A stretch of DNA of 64,000 nt, taken from NCBI GenBank assembly GCA_964344185.1, contig CAYFMN010000010.1, forward strand, positions 1 through 64,000, in the 5' to 3' direction. Source of the stretch: JAJDAT01 sp964344185 (GTDB lineage: Bacteria; Nitrospinota; Nitrospinia; Nitrospinales; JAJDAT01). This document shows, in pieces, positions 25,936 to 35,155 of the stretch; position 1 is the stretch's first letter; every line of letters begins with the position of its first letter. The notes beneath the pieces are model-generated. The model did not search any database and was not told where the DNA came from. It saw nothing but the letters and a program-made list of their open reading frames with translations. The position numbers and the translations under genes were made by a program.

Positions 25936-27440
25936 TTAGCTAGAGGCGATTTTCCATCGTCTTTAATAAAGTTTTCTAAAAACTCCAGCGAAGCCCCTCC
26001 GCCAGTTGAAACAAAAAAGTTGGATGTAAAGTTGTTAAAAAGCTCGTAACAATCTTGCCCTTTAAAGTCTATTTTGACAAGATCTTTGTTGATTGAAGTG
26101 GATAGTTGGTTTTCAATCTGATCGCGGATTAATTTTTTAATATCGGCAAAATCAAATTTGTTCAAAATAGCCGCTGTATCCCCACCTCCGATCACGGCAG
26201 AAAACTTTTGATCGATTAAACATCGAGCAAATATTGTTTTGATGAGTCCTTTTGAGCCTTCGCCATATTGATCCGTAAAAGGATGGTCGTAAGCCCCAAG
26301 AGGTCCGTTCCAAAATACGTGTTCAATATCGTCTTTTAAAAGGTGTTTTGAAAAACTGGCTACGCTGTTCGGACCGATATCTAATTGAAGTTCGCTACTC
26401 CAATCAGGCTCGTCCCTAAGCGAGAAGGAAGTCTGTTGATATTCTTTAACTACTTTATAATCTTTGGGAAAAATAATAGTAACGTTTTGAGCCTTTGCCA
26501 GGGTTAAAATCTCCGCAGCAAGCTTGATTTCCTTAATAAAAGTTTGATTTTCGTCATCGTTCTGCGAACACAGTTTTACAGGGAGTTCTTTTATAGTCAG
26601 GTTTTCGATACTCCCCATAAATTGATTGGCCAAAATAAAAGCGTTGACCATTTTCCCGCCCAACAGAATTTTATTAACCCTTGAGTTTACAAATTGTTTG
26701 AGAATTCCAATTTTATCGGCAATTTTTGAACCGCCAGAGAGAACGGCTGTTTTTTCCGGGTTCTTCAATATTCTAAAACCAAAATCTCCCAACCGTTTGA
26801 TCTCTTCTATTAATAAGCTTCCGGAAACGGCTAGTTTGTTTTGACTTCGCATAACTTGTGGAAGCATTTTAATACTTTTTGACAAACGATGGTTCGTTCC
26901 AAAAGCGCAATTGATATAAACATCCGCCAGACCTCCAAGGTGTTTGATAAACTCTTGTCTGTTTACTTCCGGGTTTTCAGGGTCTAACAAATACCGCAAA
27001 TTAGGAAGAAATTTTATGCCGCCTAAAGGCATTTGATGTTTACTTAAAATCTCTAAAGAGTGATTGAGTTGTGAACCGATTATTTCTGGAGGAAAAATAG
27101 TGTACAGGTCTAAATATCTTTGACGCATCAAAGTGTCAAAATGGGAACTTACAAACTGCATATTAAACATGCCGTCCCAGCCAGAGTGGTTCTTTTTTAC
27201 ATGGGGTCTTCCTAAATGTGAGCCTATGATGATTCGGCAGTCTCCATCCGTCAGTTCATGAATCTTGCTAAAAGTCAGGTCAAGAAAGCGTCGGATTCGC
27301 GTATCGTCGTCTACTACATAATTTCCTCGACTGGTAGCCGCCATCGGAACATTGAAATCGACTCTAATAAATATAGTTTTACCTTTGAGGTCCTCTTTGG
27401 TGAGTTGATCTAAAGAGGTCAAGCCAATATGATTTTCCAT
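25887..27440 (-). CDS. Divergent phosphoglycerate kinase
   Basis: 517-aa protein of the phosphoglycerate kinase fold, about 100-120 residues longer than usual. Substrate residues known from the family are kept: IRVDFNVPM, DDTRIRR, IIGSHLGRP, FLPNLRY and FGTNHR. Nucleotide and catalytic motifs are also kept: SGGSKIADKIG with its Lys, FWNGPLGAY, GGGDTAA and STGGGASLEFLE. The usual NDAFG reads NCAFG (Asp to Cys). Extra length lies in loops after the HLGRP motif and in the C-terminal domain near residue 440. It is likely an active glycolytic or carbon-fixation kinase or a second copy; only the rest of the genome can decide. No gapA or other glycolytic gene is adjacent. Confidence 0.85.
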   Translation of the reverse strand: MENHIGLTSLDQLTKEDLKGKTIFIRVDFNVPMAATSRGNYVVDDDTRIRRFLDLTFSKIHELTDGDCRIIIGSHLGRPHVKKNHSGWDGMFNMQFVSSHFDTLMRQRYLDLYTIFPPEIIGSQLNHSLEILSKHQMPLGGIKFLPNLRYLLDPENPEVNRQEFIKHLGGLADVYINCAFGTNHRLSKSIKMLPQVMRSQNKLAVSGSLLIEEIKRLGDFGFRILKNPEKTAVLSGGSKIADKIGILKQFVNSRVNKILLGGKMVNAFILANQFMGSIENLTIKELPVKLCSQNDDENQTFIKEIKLAAEILTLAKAQNVTIIFPKDYKVVKEYQQTSFSLRDEPDWSSELQLDIGPNSVASFSKHLLKDDIEHVFWNGPLGAYDHPFTDQYGEGSKGLIKTIFARCLIDQKFSAVIGGGDTAAILNKFDFADIKKLIRDQIENQLSTSINKDLVKIDFKGQDCYELFNNFTSNFFVSTGGGASLEFLENFIKDDGKSPLANYLAGTAALLELASVA

Positions 27441-27703
27441 TTTTAAACCTTTGCAGGAACAGGAGGGTTAAAGACATTAAATTTAGGAAAGAATAGAGCG
27501 CCTAATTGAATAAAAAATAGTAAAAAAATAGACGCGAAAAGGGTCATTACTTGCGCAGTAAAAAGCTAAAATTATCAAACTTTTTCAAATAGTTAGCATG
27601 TGGTTAGGAAATTAATTTTTCCGCTTACCAACTCTTTATAATATTACAATATTTTGATAATTATTTTAACCCTTTAAATTAACTAAAACGTTAATTTATT
27701 CAA

Positions 27704-29500
27704 TTATTTTTTAAAAAATGCTTTTAAAGCGATATTTTGAGGGGAAAATGGGTTTAATTCGAGAGCTTTACGGAAAAACAATCTTCCTTTTTCTTTTTCG
27801 TCTAAATTGAAGTAGTAAATGGAGCCTAGTTCTCTAGCGATATAGTCTTTATAGGGATCTTGCTCTATCGCTCTTTGCAGGTATTTCGCCGTGTTTTTGT
27901 AATCTTTTAGAGTTTTATAACAGGTCGCTATTGTCAACATGGTTTCTACTTGCCCTGGATGGAGTTGTAGAGCTTTTTCTAATGGGGCGAAAGAGTTTTT
28001 GCATTGGCCTATTAAAGAATAACTCACTCCAAGGTTGTGATAGGCCTCGAAGTAATCTGGTTTTAGCTCAATTGTTCTTTGATAATGAGGAATAGATTCT
28101 TTATTTCTTCCTGCAAGGCTTAAGGCACGGCCCAAATTTAGGTGAGGACGGGCCTTATTGGGACTCTTTTTAGAAGCGTCTAACCAAAGGGCATATTCGG
28201 AAGACCAATCTAAATTCCTGTTTAGCGTGATTATCGAGAAAATGGGAATCAGGCAAATTAGAACGATAAAAGTTCGACGGTTTACCCAAATTGCGGATAA
28301 AGCAATGGCTAGGCCAATACCCGGTAAATATAACCGGTGTTCCATCACCGTATCTTTTAGCGGAATGATGCTGGATTCAGGAGAGAGCGAAATTAAGAAC
28401 CATAATATCCCAAAGATGATCGCTCTTTTTAGTTTGTGAAGAGAACATAAAATAAAACCGAGAAACAGGAAACCAATCAGGAGTTTGGGATCTGTTATGG
28501 ACTCAATCAGACCTATAGTTGGGTCTATATTTTGATTAAATGGAAATGAAAGGAGCTTTAAATAATAAAATACCAGCCATTTTATTTGAGATAGTAAATA
28601 GTCCAACCTGTTTATTGTGCGAGAACCAGAGTCGGCTAGGCGTAATAGTCCAGTGTGTGAGAAAAAGGCCCTTTGGAGCAATACGATAATTAAGGGAGTC
28701 AAAAGAGCGAGAATGAGCCTTTTTTCCCTTTTTACGAAAGAAAATACGCCTTCTTGCACGCGATATTGGGTCAAGATATAAAAAACACAAATTACTATGG
28801 GAAGGGAGATTAGCGTTAGTTTCGAAGCTATTCCCAAACCCATCAAAATGACCGAAACCGTGAATAGGGCAAAATATTTAATGCGTCTAAAACGCGCGTT
28901 AGGTTTTGAAAAATAAGCTTGAAGACCGCAAATAAAAGAGTAGAATGAACATAGGTAAAAGAACGAGCTCAATAAAGCCGATCTGTTTACCAAGTAAGAA
29001 ACGGTTTGGGTGAAAACCGGATGCGCTGAGAAGAAGATTGCGGCCAACAGGGGAAGGTTAAATTTTATTTTTATAATTTCATTATCAGGAAAACGATTTA
29101 AAAGTACACGCGCAACAATATAAATCAGCACGCAAACCCATAAATGAATTAGTAGATTGAGTAAATGAAAACCAAAGGTGTCTGTGCCTCCTAGATAAAC
29201 GTTAAAGACTAGGGTAAGAACGGACACAAAGCGATTAGCGTAATTTGTTAGATCATATTTTTTGTAAAAACCATCCATACTCCTTAACGCTTCGTTTTTT
29301 TGGATGTGGACAACTCCATCAAATTGGAAAGGAGAATGCAAAGAGTTTGAATAAGAAAAAATTCCGACTAAAATAATGACCGCAAAAGCGCTAAAATGAC
29401 GAAAAAGAAATTTTTTTTGATTTGTGTTCATTAAAAGCGAATTTTTCTTTAAAAATTTTAGACGTAGTTTTTCCAGGCTTAACCATCCCCAAATGGCCAA
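27704..29500 (-). CDS. Membrane GT-C-like glycosyltransferase with TPR repeats
   Basis: 598-aa multi-span membrane protein. About ten hydrophobic segments occupy residues 30-420. The first loop (SNSLHSPFQFDGVVHIQKNEALR) carries the Asp-containing pattern typical of TMTC/GT-C type protein O-glycosyltransferases. Residues 450-590 are TPR repeats (ARPHLNLGRALSLAGRNKES, YFEAYHNLGVSYSLIGQ, ETMLTIATCYKTLKD). The probable role is transfer of a lipid-linked sugar to proteins or glycans outside the inner membrane. The frame starts at 29500, but Met24 (29431) begins a more typical N-terminus (MNTNQKKFLFRHF) and may be the true start. The 263 bases after the stop contain no gene. Confidence 0.8.
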   Translation of the reverse strand: MAIWGWLSLEKLRLKFLKKNSLLMNTNQKKFLFRHFSAFAVIILVGIFSYSNSLHSPFQFDGVVHIQKNEALRSMDGFYKKYDLTNYANRFVSVLTLVFNVYLGGTDTFGFHLLNLLIHLWVCVLIYIVARVLLNRFPDNEIIKIKFNLPLLAAIFFSAHPVFTQTVSYLVNRSALLSSFFYLCSFYSFICGLQAYFSKPNARFRRIKYFALFTVSVILMGLGIASKLTLISLPIVICVFYILTQYRVQEGVFSFVKREKRLILALLTPLIIVLLQRAFFSHTGLLRLADSGSRTINRLDYLLSQIKWLVFYYLKLLSFPFNQNIDPTIGLIESITDPKLLIGFLFLGFILCSLHKLKRAIIFGILWFLISLSPESSIIPLKDTVMEHRLYLPGIGLAIALSAIWVNRRTFIVLICLIPIFSIITLNRNLDWSSEYALWLDASKKSPNKARPHLNLGRALSLAGRNKESIPHYQRTIELKPDYFEAYHNLGVSYSLIGQCKNSFAPLEKALQLHPGQVETMLTIATCYKTLKDYKNTAKYLQRAIEQDPYKDYIARELGSIYYFNLDEKEKGRLFFRKALELNPFSPQNIALKAFFKK

Positions 29501-29817
29501 CCTTAGTTTTTTGCCGATTAATCTAGTTTACGCAGTTCCTAATAATTATTAATTAGACATTCAAATAAATGATGGATGATTTAGTTGAAATAGGCTCCAA
29601 AACAGAAACGTTTTGTATATAGCCTTAAAGGTTCTCGTAATAGTTATCATCGCCAAAAGCCCAGTCGTTCGAAGCAATAACTTTATGGAGGGTTCCGTTT
29701 AGATTGGTTGAGTACCTTAACCGAGCGTTATTTTAAGTTCTAAGACGGATAAAAAGAAATAAAAATTTTATTTTTTAGACGCTTCGTAGGGCAGTATCGA
29801 TAGAGAGGTTTATATAT
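29501..29817 (+). other. Upstream region of the RNase E/G gene
   Basis: About 317 bases with no gene. It includes the imperfect palindrome GGTTGAGTACCTTAACC at about 29706-29722 and an AT-rich run before a GAGAGG ribosome binding site near 29800. RNase E-type genes are often autoregulated through a structured 5' leader. Whether that happens here cannot be judged by eye. Confidence 0.35.
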
Positions 29818-31788
29818 ATGACAAAGAAAATGTTGATTAATACCGACCACCCGGAAGAATGCCGTGTGGTTATCACGGAAGACGGAAAACTTGAAGAATT
29901 TATCGTGGAGCATTCCGCTCAGGAAAGACTGAAAGGAAACGTTTACCAGGGAGTTATTAGTAGAGTCGAGCCTGCGTTTGAAGCGGCTTTTGTTGATTTT
30001 GGAGGTAAAAAGTTTGGGTTTTTGCCTTTTAAAGACGTCAGAAAAGAATCTTATGCCCAAACAAGAGAAAAGAAAGCCAAGGTAAGAATTCAAGACGTTT
30101 TATTCCGTGGTCAGAAAATATTGGTTCAGGTGGTTAAAGAGGAAAGAGACTCTAAAGGTCCGACTTTAACTAACTTTTTGTCTATTCCGGGTCGTTTTCT
30201 TGTGTTGATGTGTGGAAATGCCGGCGGCGGCGTTTCTCGTAAAATCGAAGATGAAACCGAAAGAAAAAAGCTAAAAGAGATAATTTCGGGTTTTGAATTG
30301 CCGGAAAACATGGGCGTAATTATTCGTACCGCTGGCATGGGTAGAACAAAAATAGAGCTGCAAAAAGATCTGCAAATGTTGATGAAAATTTGGGAAACAA
30401 TTGAAGAACAATCCAAAGACTCTTCGGATAAACCCAAACTGATATATCAAGTTCCCGACATGGTTGTGAGAACTGTTCGAGATCATTACACTGCCGACAC
30501 TTCCGAAATTGTTATTGATTGTCCTAACTCTTATAAAACCCTAAGAGCGTTTTTTAAGTTGGTGATGCCAAGAAATCAAGGGCGAGTTAAGCTTTATAAC
30601 GAAACCAAGCCGTTATTGGCCCACTATGGAATGGAAGAGCAGCTTGAAAATATTTATAAGAGGAGGGTTGAGCTGCCTTCTGGAGGTTCTTTAGTAATCG
30701 ATAGCGGCGAGGCTTTAGTCGCTATTGACGTTAACTCCGGTAAAACCACGAGCGCCAGCGAATTAGAAGAAACGGCTTTAAAAACCAATTTAGAAGCCGC
30801 AGACGAAATTGGCAGACAACTGAGGTTGCGCGATCTGGGAGGGCTGGTTGTAATCGATTTTATCGATATGTTTCAGAAGAAGCACAAAACTCAAGTCGAA
30901 AAAGAAATAAAACAAGCTTGTAAAAAGGACAAAGCAAGAATTAATCTTTCCAGAATTTCGAAGTTTGGTCTTTTAGAGATGTCGCGTCAAAGACTTTCTC
31001 CGGCGATTGGAGAGGGAACGTTTGACCGTTGTCAAAACTGCGAAGGTTCTGGTTTTATAAGATCTAAAGGGTCGCTTTCTATTGGCGTTTTAAGAAATAT
31101 TCAGGAAGTTGTGGCGGCAAAAAACGTTAAAACAATGGAAGTTGTCGTTTCGCCCGAAGTGGTTAGTTATCTGCTCAATCACAAAACGCTTCATATAATG
31201 AATCTTGAGGAAAAACATCAAATAAAAATTAATTTTAGAGGGCAAGCTGGCTTATGTTATGACGACTTTAACTATATTGTGATTGAGCAAAAAGAAGAAA
31301 AAGCTCAGGATGGTAAGTTTAAGGAGCAAAAACAACAAAAGAGAGTCGCTAAGGAGACTAGAGCTGAAGCCGATAAAAAAGAAGCTCCAAAAAGCGAAGA
31401 AGAGTCTACCGCTTCCGAGGCGGGGGCGGAACAAACGGCAGAAGCGACTGGAGAAAAGAAGGAATCTACCTCTAAAACAAAAAGAGCCAAAACAACTAGA
31501 AGAAAATATGTTAGAAGAAGTTCAAATAGCAGAAAACCTGGGCCAAGAGGCAGACGCAGGCGAAAGCCGGAATCAGAGGGAGCGGTTCAAGCAGAGTCGG
31601 GTACGGAACAGCCGAAAGAGTCCGATAATGGTTCCGCTAATTCAGGGCAAAATTATGAGGAGGCCCCTGCAACTCCAGTCGAAACAGTAGAAGCAATTAA
31701 ACCTCCGCCAATGGAGGCCACGGATGATTTTCAACCTCCTCCAACGCCTCCGATGTCCAGCGGAACAGAAGAATTAGCCGCTGAATAG
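29818..31788 (+). CDS. rne: Ribonuclease E/G
   Basis: 656-aa endoribonuclease that cleaves single-stranded AU-rich RNA in mRNA decay and rRNA processing. Residues 35-120 form the S1 domain (GNVYQGVISRVEPAFEAAFVDFG). The 5'-sensor region includes GVIIRTAGMG. Catalytic Mg-binding Asp304 (VAIDVNSGK) and Asp347 (VVIDFIDM) are present, and the Zn-link Cys405 and Cys408 (RCQNCEGSG) allows tetramer formation. Residues 500-656 form a disordered, charged tail with an arginine-rich stretch (near 560-585) and a Pro-rich end that could bind RNA or degradosome partners. The tail makes an RNase E assignment slightly more likely than RNase G; rng is the alternative. Confidence 0.92.
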   Translation: MTKKMLINTDHPEECRVVITEDGKLEEFIVEHSAQERLKGNVYQGVISRVEPAFEAAFVDFGGKKFGFLPFKDVRKESYAQTREKKAKVRIQDVLFRGQKILVQVVKEERDSKGPTLTNFLSIPGRFLVLMCGNAGGGVSRKIEDETERKKLKEIISGFELPENMGVIIRTAGMGRTKIELQKDLQMLMKIWETIEEQSKDSSDKPKLIYQVPDMVVRTVRDHYTADTSEIVIDCPNSYKTLRAFFKLVMPRNQGRVKLYNETKPLLAHYGMEEQLENIYKRRVELPSGGSLVIDSGEALVAIDVNSGKTTSASELEETALKTNLEAADEIGRQLRLRDLGGLVVIDFIDMFQKKHKTQVEKEIKQACKKDKARINLSRISKFGLLEMSRQRLSPAIGEGTFDRCQNCEGSGFIRSKGSLSIGVLRNIQEVVAAKNVKTMEVVVSPEVVSYLLNHKTLHIMNLEEKHQIKINFRGQAGLCYDDFNYIVIEQKEEKAQDGKFKEQKQQKRVAKETRAEADKKEAPKSEEESTASEAGAEQTAEATGEKKESTSKTKRAKTTRRKYVRRSSNSRKPGPRGRRRRKPESEGAVQAESGTEQPKESDNGSANSGQNYEEAPATPVETVEAIKPPPMEATDDFQPPPTPPMSSGTEELAAE

Positions 31789-31852
31789 TTTTTTGCTGAA
31801 AACTGATATATCGGATTGTGAATAAAAAGCTTGAGGACGGGAAATATTTGCG

Positions 31853-31879
31853 AACCCTTTTTATTTAGTAAAAAGGGTT
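31853..31879. terminator. Bidirectional terminator between rne and the Mrr-like gene
   Basis: AACCCTTTTT (31853-31862) pairs perfectly with AAAAAGGGTT (31870-31879) around a seven-base loop. It overlaps the last codons of the minus-strand gene. T/A-rich arms on both sides allow termination in both directions. Confidence 0.7.
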
Positions 31880-32539
31880 TCCAAAAGAATCTTCTAGAGA
31901 GGCGCGTTTTAAGTATTTAGAAACTTCGTAGCTTTTATCTTTTTGGACGCTTTGAACTAGTTCTAATAAGGCTTTTCCATCAGCTAGCGCTATGGGTTTA
32001 CCTTTTGCAAAAGCCTTTGCAGCGGGAGTATATTCGCCGCTAGTCACAAATAAGCAAGCGTCCGCCTTTTCCGTAGGCAGACAGTTGTATAGTTGTTTTA
32101 CGGCTTCAATATCGATTTTTTTCATGTCCCAACGTTTACATTGGACAATGATCATTTGATCATTTTTCCACAACGCTAAATCGACGCCGGAACTCGGACC
32201 GGAGCTTCCTCTCTCGTCAACGTAAAAACCATCGCGACGTAAAGCTTCTCCAACAAGCATTTCAAAGTCCCGCCAAGGCATTTTTCGGAGAGCTTTTAGG
32301 TTGGATTCCCTTTCCAAGAGTTGGGTACGATATCTTTGCTTAGAAAAAGATACAATTCCTAGTAGTAGGAATGGAGAGGCTAAAAAGCCTGAAGCGTTGC
32401 TTTCCCAAATAAATAGCCTACTATTTTCCGGCAATAAATAGTTGAAGGTTATAAAAACAACGCTGGCGCAAAGAAAGCAAATCCACCAAGGGACAAGGGT
32501 ATTAAGCTCAAATAGTCCACTATATCTTCGATGAGGCAT
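31865..32539 (-). CDS. Membrane-anchored Mrr-type restriction endonuclease-like protein
   Basis: 224 aa. Residues 15-65 contain two hydrophobic segments, so the protein is anchored in the inner membrane. Residues 88-200 match the Mrr catalytic (PD-(D/E)xK) domain: MPWRDFEMLVGEALRRDGFYV, SSGVDLALW (catalytic Asp) and MIIVQCKRW (QxK), followed by AVKQLYNCL and ACLFVTSGEYTPAAKAFA. Mrr-domain proteins cleave modified DNA, but membrane-bound versions are common and mostly uncharacterised. No partner methylase or other restriction gene is adjacent. Confidence 0.85.
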   Translation of the reverse strand: MPHRRYSGLFELNTLVPWWICFLCASVVFITFNYLLPENSRLFIWESNASGFLASPFLLLGIVSFSKQRYRTQLLERESNLKALRKMPWRDFEMLVGEALRRDGFYVDERGSSGPSSGVDLALWKNDQMIIVQCKRWDMKKIDIEAVKQLYNCLPTEKADACLFVTSGEYTPAAKAFAKGKPIALADGKALLELVQSVQKDKSYEVSKYLKRASLEDSFGNPFY

Positions 32540-32716
32540 GGTTATTCTCAGAAAAAGTTTCGAATAATCAGTCCTTTATATTCCTGTATTAAGAAGAATA
32601 GCTAAAAAATGACAAAAAATGAATAAAAAAATGCGAATTTTACATATTTTATTTTTGGATAAAAACGTCAAGAAAGTTTTAACTGATCTTGGGGATAGTT
32701 TTTAGGTTAAAAGATG

Positions 32717-34969
32717 TTATGGAATTTTTGAAATTAGCTTGAGAATGGCTTCAGAGTCGAAGTTACGTAGATAGTCTAATAAAGTTTTGTGAAAAGCTTT
32801 ATCGTTATCATTATTCAGTTCTAAATTGTTTAATATTCTTTCGATTGAGGTTATATTCATAATCTCAGCGGCTTTTTTTAATTCAGATAGGAGTGTTTGG
32901 GGAATAGTAAGTTTGGAATAATCAATTTCAGGAACTTCGGAATAGATGTTGTCATCTCCCAACTTTTTATATTCATATTCAATTGACGTTAAGTTTTTAA
33001 TGCTTTTAAAGATTTTCTCTATTTTAAATGGTTTAAACACAATTTCTTTACAACCCAAGCTTTCGTATTTTTCCTTTTCGTATTTTGAAACAGATGCAGA
33101 GATAACAATAATATTAAGTTCCTGATTCGTAAATTCCTTCTTCAATTGTGAAATTGCTTCTAAACCATCCATATTAGGCATTCTAATATCCATGAATGTT
33201 ATATCAGGCTTGTGTTGTCGAAAACGCTCTATAGCTTCTTTTCCATCTTCGGCCTCAATTGTTTCCATACCGGCGTCTTTCAAGAACGCTACTAAAACGT
33301 CTCTGTTTTCTTTGGTATCATCCGCGACGAGAACCTTTAAACTGAATCCTTTGGCGAGACGAATAACTTCTTCATCATGGATTTCGGAAATTTTGACTTC
33401 CTCTGTTGATGGGGCGAGAAATAATGTAAGAGTGAAAATAGAACCTTTCCCAATTTCGGATTCAACTAGTAATTCTCCATTCATCAAATCAGCTTGTTTT
33501 TGGCTAATCGCCAAGCCTAATCCGGTCCCTCCTAATTTGGAGCTTTCAAAGTCTTGTTGGAACGGTTTGAATATAGATTGCTGCGATTCTTTAGAAATTC
33601 CTTTTCCCGTGTCTATAACTTCAAAACGAAATTGATTATTTTCTTTTTGGGCGATCCTGAGAAAAACGCCTCCCACATTGGTAAACTTAATTGCATTTCC
33701 AATTAAATTGGTTAGAATTTGCCTTAACTTATCCTCGTCCGCATGAACGCATACCTTGTGATCGAGTCCTTCAACTTTCCAATAGAGTCCTTTTTTTTTG
33801 CAGATAGGTTTAAATGTTCTTGATAAACTATTTATTAAATTTTGAAGGTCAAAATCTTCGTTATGCAATTCGATGTGACCCGCTTCGATTTTCGAAATAT
33901 CAAGGATATCGTTGATTAGCTCCAATAGATTATTACCATTTTTAAAGATAGTATTTACTGAGCGAATTTGATTCTCTGTTAGACTGCCATCCCGTTTTAA
34001 GATTTGAGAGAATCCCAATATAGCGTTCAAGGGGGTGCGAATCTCATGACCCATATTTGCAAGGAATATACTTTTTGCCTGATTAGCAGCTTCAGCATCT
34101 GTTTTTGCTTGTTTAAGTTCTTTATTTCTGTTTTCCAAGTCAATGGCTAAACGCTTTAGCTTATTAGAAATCATTAAACTTTTTTCCGATTGAATAAAGT
34201 TGATTCCCGCAACGTAAAAGCCGGCGGAATAAGCTAATAACCTTAAAAAATGCCACCACCACCAGGCGGCGTCCCATAAAATGGAAAGTTCAAATAAAAT
34301 TCCAGCCGCTCCAAACAGGGTTGTATGGATGGCAAATAGATATTCTTCCCAATCGCCTTTGGAGCGAAATTTGACAAAGAAAAAAAATGCCGCAATTAAA
34401 AAACCCAGCCCGCCAAAAATGTTAAGGCTTTTGGCAAAAATGGAGAACTCTCCATTAATGACCATTGCGGGAACCATTTCAGAAAAAACTAAAGAAAAAA
34501 AAGAAAATAGTAAGGCGCCGACTGAAATATAAATAGGGAGTTTTATTGAATAAAAATAACGTCCTATTTTCTCCGGTAACCACACCAGTGTAAAAAACAT
34601 TCCTCCTGCAAACTGGGCTGTGCTATGGAGCCAAACGAAAAGTTTACCTGGAGAAACTGCCGCGTGAAAAATATCCAGCAATCCCATGCTGATTAAAGCG
34701 CATGCCATCCAGAGATGTTCAATTTTTTTATTTTGATTGTATTTAGTAAGCGCTAAAAGGATTCCGGATAAAATTAACGCAATAATGCCCCCAATTCCTT
34801 CAATTACCGCATGGAACGGTTCGTGGGGCGCTCTCCAGTCGGGTAAGTATATTAAAGAAATTGCGCTTCCAATGATTGGAAGGCCCAGGCTGAGGAATAA
34901 ACCAATAGCAATTAGTTTTTTAAAATAGCTCGGGTTTGATGAGTTGTTAAAGTTGGGAGGAGATAGCAT
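32717..34969 (-). CDS. Hybrid histidine kinase with 7-8 TM sensor
   Basis: 750 aa. Residues 15-260 are seven or eight transmembrane helices with His/Glu patterns (HEPFHAVIEGIGG, MGLLDIFHAA) like MASE3-type membrane sensors. A short coiled coil leads to HisKA with phospho-acceptor His308 (LANMGHEIRTP), then HATPase with ILTNLIGNAIKF, VIDTGKGIS and LGGTGLGLAIS. A receiver domain follows (VADDTKENRDVL, TFMDIRMPNMDG with the acceptor Asp near 600, VFKPF). The last 80 residues are unassigned and may be a degenerate Hpt. The gene stands alone, so its partner regulator is elsewhere. The signal is unknown; a membrane-soluble ligand is possible by analogy. Confidence 0.92.
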   Translation of the reverse strand: MLSPPNFNNSSNPSYFKKLIAIGLFLSLGLPIIGSAISLIYLPDWRAPHEPFHAVIEGIGGIIALILSGILLALTKYNQNKKIEHLWMACALISMGLLDIFHAAVSPGKLFVWLHSTAQFAGGMFFTLVWLPEKIGRYFYSIKLPIYISVGALLFSFFSLVFSEMVPAMVINGEFSIFAKSLNIFGGLGFLIAAFFFFVKFRSKGDWEEYLFAIHTTLFGAAGILFELSILWDAAWWWWHFLRLLAYSAGFYVAGINFIQSEKSLMISNKLKRLAIDLENRNKELKQAKTDAEAANQAKSIFLANMGHEIRTPLNAILGFSQILKRDGSLTENQIRSVNTIFKNGNNLLELINDILDISKIEAGHIELHNEDFDLQNLINSLSRTFKPICKKKGLYWKVEGLDHKVCVHADEDKLRQILTNLIGNAIKFTNVGGVFLRIAQKENNQFRFEVIDTGKGISKESQQSIFKPFQQDFESSKLGGTGLGLAISQKQADLMNGELLVESEIGKGSIFTLTLFLAPSTEEVKISEIHDEEVIRLAKGFSLKVLVADDTKENRDVLVAFLKDAGMETIEAEDGKEAIERFRQHKPDITFMDIRMPNMDGLEAISQLKKEFTNQELNIIVISASVSKYEKEKYESLGCKEIVFKPFKIEKIFKSIKNLTSIEYEYKKLGDDNIYSEVPEIDYSKLTIPQTLLSELKKAAEIMNITSIERILNNLELNNDNDKAFHKTLLDYLRNFDSEAILKLISKIP

Positions 34970-35155
34970 TTTAAAATAAATTTTTCTAGATTTAAAAAGC
35001 TTATGAGATCCCCAATAGAATAACCTCTTTCCCTAAAAGTCTATAGTATTTTTTTGATATACAAAATATCTTTTTGCAAAAAATGCCTTCGTTTTATTAA
35101 AAATTAACTTCCAATTATTCATATACAAAGTGATCGGATTGAATTGCCTGGGAGT

